Of a stretch of DNA of 14,535 bases, positions 13,376-14,535 are shown piece after piece. Where the stretch lies: contig DASUZD010000163.1 of NCBI GenBank assembly GCA_036377055.1, positions 1 to 14,535 on the forward strand, given 5' to 3'. Position 1 is the first letter of the stretch. Each line of letters starts with the position of its first letter. Under the pieces are notes generated by a model, which was not told the origin of the DNA, searched no databases, and saw only the letters and a program-made list of their open reading frames with translations. Made by a program: the position numbers and the translations under genes. The stretch comes from DASUZD01 sp036377055. Lineage in GTDB: Bacteria; Actinomycetota; Thermoleophilia; Gaiellales; Gaiellaceae.

Positions 13376-14362
13376 ATGGGCCTCACGTACGCCGCCTCCA
13401 CCTCCGGGCCTGGCGAGCCCGACGAGGATCCGCTCGACGCCTACTCGCGCGCCGTCATCGCGGTCGTCGAACGGCTCGCGCCGTCGGTCGCGAACCTCCG
13501 CGTCTCGCGCCGCGTCCGCGGCGGGCGGCGTCTCGACGGCGGCGGCAGCGCGGTCGTGATCACGCCCGACGGGTTCATGGTCACGTCGGCGCACGTGGTC
13601 GCGCAGGGCGACGGCCGCGGCCGCGCGTCGTTCGTCGACGGGCGCGAGGTCGACTTCTCCGTCGTGGGCGCAGATGCACTGAGCGACCTCGCCGTTCTCC
13701 GGACCGAGACGCACGACCTCGTGCCGGCCCAGCTCGGGCACGCGGAGCGGCTGCGCGTCGGCCAGCTCGTGGTCGCGATCGGCAACCCGAACGGCTTCGC
13801 CGGCTCGGTCACCGCCGGCGTCGTCTCTGCCCTCGGCCGCTCGCTGCCGACGCGGTCAGGCGCGAACGTCCGCATCGTCGACAACGTCATCCAGACCGAC
13901 GCCGCGCTGAACCCGGGCAACTCGGGCGGCGCGCTCGCGGATGGGTCCGCCCGCGTGGTCGGCATCAACACGGCCGTCGCCGGCGTCGGTCTCGGCCTAG
14001 CGGTCCCGATCAACGCGGCCACGCGCAAGATCGTCGCCGCGCTGATGAGCGAGGGCCGCTTCCGCCGCGCCTACCTCGGGCTGGCGCTCGGCCCGCGCCC
14101 GCTCCCGCCCCGCGTGGCGGCACGGGTCGGGCGGCGCGACGGCGTCGAGATCGTGAGCGTCGTCGAGTCGTCGCCGGCCGAGCGTTCGGGCCTGCGGCCC
14201 GAGGATCTGATCGTGGCGCTCGACGGGCAGCCGATCGAGAGCGTCGACGAACTCCAGCGCCTGATGGTCGGCGAGCTGATCGGGGCTGACGTGCGGCTCA
14301 CCGTCGAACGGGGAGGAAGCGAGCTCGAGGTCACGCTCGTTCCGGACGAGCTCGACGGCTGA
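13376..14362 (+). CDS. HtrA/DegP-like trypsin-fold serine protease with PDZ domain
   Basis: A 328-residue protease. The catalytic triad is H73 (VTSAHVV), D104 (LSDLAVL) and S183 (NPGNSGGAL). A PDZ domain covers about 232-325 (YLGLALGP, GVEIVSVVESSPAERSGLRP, LIVALDGQPI). HtrA proteins degrade or chaperone misfolded proteins. This one has neither signal peptide nor membrane anchor, unlike most HtrA proteins, so it may act in the cytoplasm. ATG 13376 is chosen; TTG 13367 has GGAG 5 nt upstream and would add three residues. A TACCTT box ends 7 nt before the ATG, allowing a leaderless start. It is divergent from the ECF42 operon, and TCGACA in the gap could be shared as a -35 element. Confidence 0.9.
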   Translation: MGLTYAASTSGPGEPDEDPLDAYSRAVIAVVERLAPSVANLRVSRRVRGGRRLDGGGSAVVITPDGFMVTSAHVVAQGDGRGRASFVDGREVDFSVVGADALSDLAVLRTETHDLVPAQLGHAERLRVGQLVVAIGNPNGFAGSVTAGVVSALGRSLPTRSGANVRIVDNVIQTDAALNPGNSGGALADGSARVVGINTAVAGVGLGLAVPINAATRKIVAALMSEGRFRRAYLGLALGPRPLPPRVAARVGRRDGVEIVSVVESSPAERSGLRPEDLIVALDGQPIESVDELQRLMVGELIGADVRLTVERGGSELEVTLVPDELDG

Positions 14363-14365
14363 CAC

Positions 14366-14535
14366 GTGCTCCTCTACCACGTCCACTTCGAGGTCCCCGA
14401 CGTGCGAGCGGCGGAGGCGGAGTGGGAGGAGCGCGGCTTCCCCCTCGTCGCGCGGTTCGGCTACGTCGGCGAGGAGCACCGGCGGTTCGAGCCGGAGACA
14501 ACCTGGGAGGAGCTCGCGGAGCTCGGCGTCCGGCT
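14366..14535 (+). CDS. Start of an unidentified, possibly VOC-like protein
   Basis: GTG 14366 lies 3 nt after the protease stop and opens a frame that runs off the window (56 codons seen). It begins VLLYHVHFEVPDVRAAEAEW, continues EERGFPLVARFGYVGEEHRR and has strong coding bias. The opening strand with H and the following helix resemble a VOC module, but too little is present for a firm family call. It is probably cotranscribed with the protease. Confidence 0.6.
   Translation, partial: MLLYHVHFEVPDVRAAEAEWEERGFPLVARFGYVGEEHRRFEPETTWEELAELGVR

Noticed and set aside
1..14535. CRISPR array, tRNA or rRNA
   Set aside because: No spaced direct repeats or recognisable structural RNA sequence was found on reading either strand.

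Overview
The window is GC-rich DNA with strong G/C third-position bias, many GTG starts, overlapping same-strand genes and several start codons that follow a TAnnnT box by 6 nt with no ribosome site (leaderless style). Together with the actinobacterial-type phenylacetate, ECF42 and VOC genes, this suggests an actinomycete, possibly of the Thermoleophilia (Gaiellales/Solirubrobacterales). That placement is inference, not proof.

Layout. 1-1245 (minus): an edge-truncated unknown gene, a TetR regulator of the acyl-CoA-sensing (PaaR/KstR2-like) type and a VOC protein, the last two translationally coupled. A 46-bp divergent gap holds the palindrome CTAACGATCGTTTG, a PaaR-like operator. 1292-4226 (plus): paaA-paaB-paaC-NUDIX-paaD, all overlapping, encoding the 1,2-phenylacetyl-CoA epoxidase; no paaE is present. 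4227-5976: an apparent insertion that begins after paaD and ends with a second, 87% identical copy of the paaD zinc-ribbon tail; inside is a frame-broken gene with a HEPN-like RxxxxH motif. 5973-6388 (minus): a YjbQ-family gene with a one-base frameshift. 6556-9577 (plus): a phospholipase C/acid phosphatase-like protein with two tandem N-terminal 128-residue repeats, then a short SelW/Rdx-family gene that reads through an in-frame UGA at its redox site (CPVU) with a perfect hairpin downstream (candidate selenoprotein), then a small lipoprotein. 9584-9943 (minus): a cupin. 10061-10966 (plus): a membrane/coiled-coil/zinc-ribbon protein behind two tandem CATAGC-N6-GCTATG palindromes that overlap its promoter. 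10963-13284 (minus): an ECF42 sigma operon (DGPF/YCII protein, sigma factor, PaaG-like isomerase) behind a good match to the ECF42 promoter; the sigma factor seems to start at AUA. 13376-14362 (plus): an HtrA-like protease without signal peptide, then the start of a further gene.

How the genes work together. The epoxidase genes make the ring epoxide of phenylacetyl-CoA. The PaaG-like enzyme, 7 kb away and inside the ECF42 operon, could carry out the next step (epoxide to oxepin-CoA). The TetR protein probably represses both itself and the paa operon from the shared operator and releases on an aryl-CoA ligand. The best candidates for something undescribed are the selenoprotein missed by ordinary gene calling, the AUA-started sigma factor, the paaD-tail insertion, and the two-palindrome operator.
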